DNA of 64,000 nt from Chlorocebus sabaeus (lineage: Eukaryota; Chordata; Mammalia; Primates; Cercopithecidae), in assembly GCF_047675955.1 (NCBI RefSeq), contig NW_027327413.1, forward strand, positions 434,001-498,000, read 5' to 3'. A program made the translations under genes and the position numbers. This document shows, in pieces, positions 61,101 to 64,000 of this stretch (position 1 is its first letter; each line of letters starts with the position of its first letter). A model generated the notes under the pieces. The model searched no databases. It was given only the letters and a program-made list of their open reading frames with translations, and was not told the origin of the DNA.

Positions 61101-63235
61101 CAAAGGGATATTTGGAAGCCCATAGAGGGCTATGGTGAAAAAGGAAATATCTTCCGTTCAAAACTGGAAAGAAGCTTTCTGAGAAACTGCTCTGTGTTCT
61201 GTTAATTCATCACACAGAGTTACATCTTTCCCTTCAAGAAGCCTTTCGCTAAGGCTGTTCTTGTGGAATTGGCAAAGGGATATTTGGAAGCCCATAGAGG
61301 GCTATTGTGAAAAAGGAAATATCTTCCGTTCAAAACTGGAAAGAAGCTGTCTGAGAAACTGCTCTGTGTTCTGTTAATTCATCTCACAGAGTTACATCTT
61401 TTCCTTCAAGAAGCCTTTCGTTAAGGCTGTTCTTGTGGAATTGGCAAAGGGATATTTGGAAGCCCATAGAGGGCTTTGGTGAAAAAAGAAATATCTTCCG
61501 TTCAAAACTGGAAAGAAGCTTTCTGAGAAACTGCTCTGTGTTCCGTTAATCCATCTCACAGAGTTACATCTTTCCCTTCAAGAAGCCTTTCGCTAAGGCT
61601 GTTCTTGTGGAATTGGCAAAGGGATATTTGGAAGCCCATAGAGGGCTATGGTGAAAAAGGAAATATCTTCCGTTCAAAACTGGAAAGAAGCTTTCTGAGA
61701 AACTGCTCTGTGTTCTTTTATTTCATCTCGCAGAGTTACATCTTTCCCTTCAAGAAGCCTTTCGCTAAGGCTGTTCTTGTGGAATTGGCAAAGGGATATT
61801 TGGAAGCCCTTAGAGGGCTATGGTGAAAAAGGAAATATCTTCCGTTCAAAACTGGAAAGAAGCTTTCTGAGAAACTTCTCTATGTTCTGTTAATTCATCT
61901 CACAGAGTTACATCTTTCACTTCAAGAAGCCTTTCGCTAAGGCTGTTCTTGTGGAATTGGCAATGGGATATTTGGAAGCCCATAGAGGGCTATGGTGGAA
62001 AAGGAAATATCTTCCGTTCAAAACTGGAAAGAAGCTTTCTGAGAAACTGCTCTGTGTTCTGTTAATTCATCTCACAGAGTTACATCTTTCCCTTCAAGAA
62101 GCCTTTCGCTAAGGCTGTTCTTGTGGAATTGGCAAAGGGATATTTCGAAGCCCATAGAGGGCTATGGTGAAAAAGGAAATATCTTCCGTTCAAAACTGGA
62201 AAGAAGCTTTCTGAGAAACTGGTCTGTGTTCTGCTAATTCATCTCACAGAGTTACATCTTTCCCTTCAAGAAGCCTTTCGCTAAGTCTGTTCTTGTGGAA
62301 TTGGCAAAGGGATATTTGGAAGCCCATAGAGGGCTACGGTGAAAAAGGAAATATCTTCCGTTCAAAACTGGAAAGAAGCATTCTGAGAAACTGCTCTGTG
62401 TTCTGTTAATTCATCTCACAGAGTTACATCTTTCCCTTCAAGAAGCCTTTCGCTAAGGCTGTTCTTGTGGAATTGGCAAAGGGATATTTGGAAGCCCATA
62501 GAGGGCTATGGTGAAAAAGGAAATATCTTCCGTTCAAAACTGGAAAGAAGCTTTCTGAGAAACTGCTCTGTGTTCTGTTAATTCATCTCACAGAGTTACA
62601 TCTTTCCCTTCAAGAAGCCTTTCGCTAAGGCTGTTCTTGTGGAATTGGCAAAGGGATATTTGGAAGCCCATAGAGGGCTATGGTGAAAAAGGAAATATCT
62701 TCCGTTCAAAACTGGAAAGAAGCTTTCTGAGAAACTGCTCTGTGTTCTGTTAATTCATCTCACAGAGTTACATCTTTCCCTTCAAGAAGCCTTTCGCTAA
62801 GGCTGTTCTTGTGGAATTGGCAAAGGGATATTTGGAAGCCCATAGAGGGCTATGGTGAAAAAGGAAATATCTTCCGTTCAAAACTGGAAAGAAGCTTTCT
62901 GAGAAACTGCTCTGTGTTCTGTTAATTCATCTCACAGAGTTACATCTTTCCCTTCAAGAAGCCTTTCGCTAAGGCTGTTCTTGTGGAATTGGCAAAGGGA
63001 TATTTGGAAGCCCATAGAGGGCTATGGTGAAAAAGGAAATATCTTCCGTTCAAAACTGGAAAGAAGCTTTCTGAGAAACTGCTCTGTGTTCTGTTAATTC
63101 ATCTCACAGAGTTACATCTTTCCCTTCAAGAAGCCTTTCGCTAAGGCTGTTCTTGTGGAATTGGCAAAGGGATATTTGGAAGCCCATAGAGGGCTATGGT
63201 GAAAAAGGAAATATCTTCCGTTCAAAACTGGATAG
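58131..63235 (+). repeat. Copy of the 28033-33135 segment, offset 30098-30099
   Basis: Starts with CTATTGTAAAAAAGG (58206), then CTATCCC, CAACAAG, AGAAACC, GGGCAATGG (58892), CAGAGATAC, TTTGCAAATGAATAT (59550), CACGGAGTT (60354), CAAAAAGCC, AAGTCTGATC, CCCTTAAAGAAG (61060), GTTAAGGCT, TTCTTTTATTTCATCTCGC (61714), GCAATGGG, CTACGG (62334), AGCATTCTG (62378) and GGATAGAAG (63231). The offset changes by one base at CCCTTAAAG, where the other copies lost a T. Private changes include GAAAAGGGAAAT, GTTCCGTTAATCC (61541) and ATTTCGAAG (62145). Confidence 0.87.
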
Positions 63236-64000
63236 AAGCTTTCTGAGAAACTGCTCTGTGTTCTGTTAATTCATCTCACAGAGTTACATCTTTCCCTTCA
63301 AGAAGCCTTTCGCTAAGGCTGTTCTTGTGGAATTGGCAAAGGGATATTTGGAAGCCCATAGAGGGCTATGGTGAAAAAGGAAATATCTTCCGTTCAAAAC
63401 TGGAAAGAAGCTTTCTGAGAAACTGCTCTGTGTTCTGTTAATTCATCTGACAGAGTTACATCTTTCCCTTCAAGAAGCCTTTCGATAAGGCTGTTCTTGT
63501 GGAATTGGCAAAGGGATATTTGGAAGCCCATAGAGGGCTATGGTGAAAAAGGAAATATCTTCCGTTCAAAACTGGAAAGAAGCTTTCTGAGAAACTGCTC
63601 TGTGTTCTGTTAATTCATCTCACAGAGTTACATCTTTCCCTTCAAGAAGCCTTTCGCTAAGGCTGTTCTTGTGGAATTGGCAAAGGGATATTTGGAAGCC
63701 CATAGAGGGCTATGGTGGAAAAGGAAATATCTTCCGTTCAAAACTGGAAAGAAGCTTTCTGAGAAACTGCTCTGTGTTCTGTTAATTCATCTCACAGAGT
63801 TACATCTTTCCCTTCAAGAAGCCTTTCGCTAAGGCTGTTCTTGTGGAATTGGCAAAGGGATATTTGGAAGCCCATAGAGGGCTATGGTGAAAAAGGAAAT
63901 ATCTTCCGTTCAAAACTGGAAATAAGCTTTCTGAGAAACTGCTCTGTGTTCTGTTAATTCATCTCACAGAGTTACATATTTCCCTTCAAGAAGCTTTTCG
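63236..64000 (+). repeat. Trailing monomers, nearly canonical, ending mid-monomer
   Basis: Four near-canonical monomers and a 22-bp partial. Variants: CATCTGACAG (63446), CGATAAGG (63482), GGTGGAAAAG (63711), GGAAATAAGC (63919, next to the HindIII site, which remains), ACATATTTCC and AAGCTTTTCG at the very end. The array clearly continues beyond the window. Confidence 0.85.

Larger units (their letters stand above)
1..64000 (+). repeat. Alpha-satellite (172-bp monomer) centromeric array
   Basis: The full window is a tandem array of a 172-bp monomer, all in one orientation, with no interruption by other sequence. There are 372 complete monomers (1-63978) and a 22-bp partial at 63979-64000. 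By eye most monomers differ from the consensus at none to a few positions. The framework (GATATTTGGA, CTATGGTG, ATATCTTC, CTCACAGAGTT) is that of primate alpha satellite. The HindIII-site-bearing 172-bp monomer type is the one I associate with African green monkey (Chlorocebus). Alpha satellite underlies primate centromeres and hosts CENP-A nucleosomes in part of its length. Whether this stretch is the active core or a flank cannot be told from sequence, though near-identity of monomers and absence of transposons favour a young, homogenised region. Another Cercopithecini species is possible. Confidence 0.97.

Noticed and set aside
1..64000. CRISPR-like array (short direct repeats at fixed spacing)
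   Set aside because: The whole 172-bp period is conserved, so there are no unique spacers between short repeats, and the sequence is primate alpha satellite.
1..64000. A single regular higher-order repeat through the window
   Set aside because: Marker spacings are 5331, 14103, 1376, 688, 4987, 4816, 4300, 3956, 30098 and 36976 bp, with no common unit other than the monomer. Only 30-40 kb behaves as a clean two-copy higher-order repeat.
1..64000. A roughly 343-bp dimeric alpha satellite as in macaque or baboon
   Set aside because: Adjacent monomers are equally similar, with no alternation of two types. The period is 172 bp.
1..64000. tRNA, rRNA or other RNA genes and promoters
   Set aside because: Nothing outside the satellite repeat was seen on either strand. 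The short dyad has no cloverleaf or known RNA-family features.

Overview
The whole 64 kb window is one uninterrupted, head-to-tail array of a 172-bp satellite monomer. I recognise it as primate alpha satellite. Every monomer has the alpha-satellite framework (a TTTGGAA..CTATGGTG block, then ATATCTTC, then a CACAGAGTTACATC block). The canonical monomer has one HindIII site and matches, from memory, the classic 172-bp HindIII satellite of African green monkey. A single-type 172-bp period, rather than the roughly 343-bp dimer of macaque and baboon or the diverged multi-type arrays of human centromeres, suggests Chlorocebus or a close Cercopithecini relative. The species call is inference; the alpha-satellite call is strong. 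There are no genes, RNA genes, transposon insertions, inversions or unique-sequence islands.

Length accounting: with the first base as phase zero, 372 complete monomers run from 1 to 63978 and a 22-bp partial monomer ends the window. The net total is exactly six bases short of 372 x 172. Six monomers each missing one base account for this: four lose a G in the GCAAAGGG run and two lose a T in the CCCTTCAAG run. All monomers lie on the same strand.

Each monomer carries a perfect or near-perfect pJ-alpha box (CTAYGGTGRAAAAGGAA on this strand) at positions 76-92, where other primate monomers carry the CENP-B box. It also has an 11-bp-arm imperfect dyad at positions 9-37, three 6-bp A/T runs of the kind bound by HMGA1 (the 'alpha-protein'), and two CpGs. 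I saw no CENP-B box.

Layout: the array is a mosaic of long multi-monomer duplications rather than one regular higher-order repeat. (1) About 1.2-4.9 kb recurs at 6.5-10.3 kb (offset 5331). (2) About 3.07-12.17 kb recurs at 17.17-26.27 kb (offset 14103). (3) Between these, an 8-monomer block is tandemly duplicated at 13.5-16.25 kb. (4) A 4-monomer tandem duplication lies at 27.3-28.7 kb. (5) A 29-monomer unit of 4987 bp is duplicated in tandem at about 30.0-40.0 kb, with a 3-monomer duplication nested inside each copy. (6) 40.0-45.06 kb contains two local single-monomer duplications and a relative of 5.05-8.08 kb. (7) 45.06-58.13 kb holds three tandem units that shrink from 28 to 25 to 23 monomers. 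(8) 58.13-63.2 kb is a further copy of the 28.0-33.2 kb segment. Shared rare variants let the order of several events be read, and some crossover points can be placed inside single hybrid monomers. Block boundaries were placed by eye from marker variants and are good to about one monomer unless stated otherwise.
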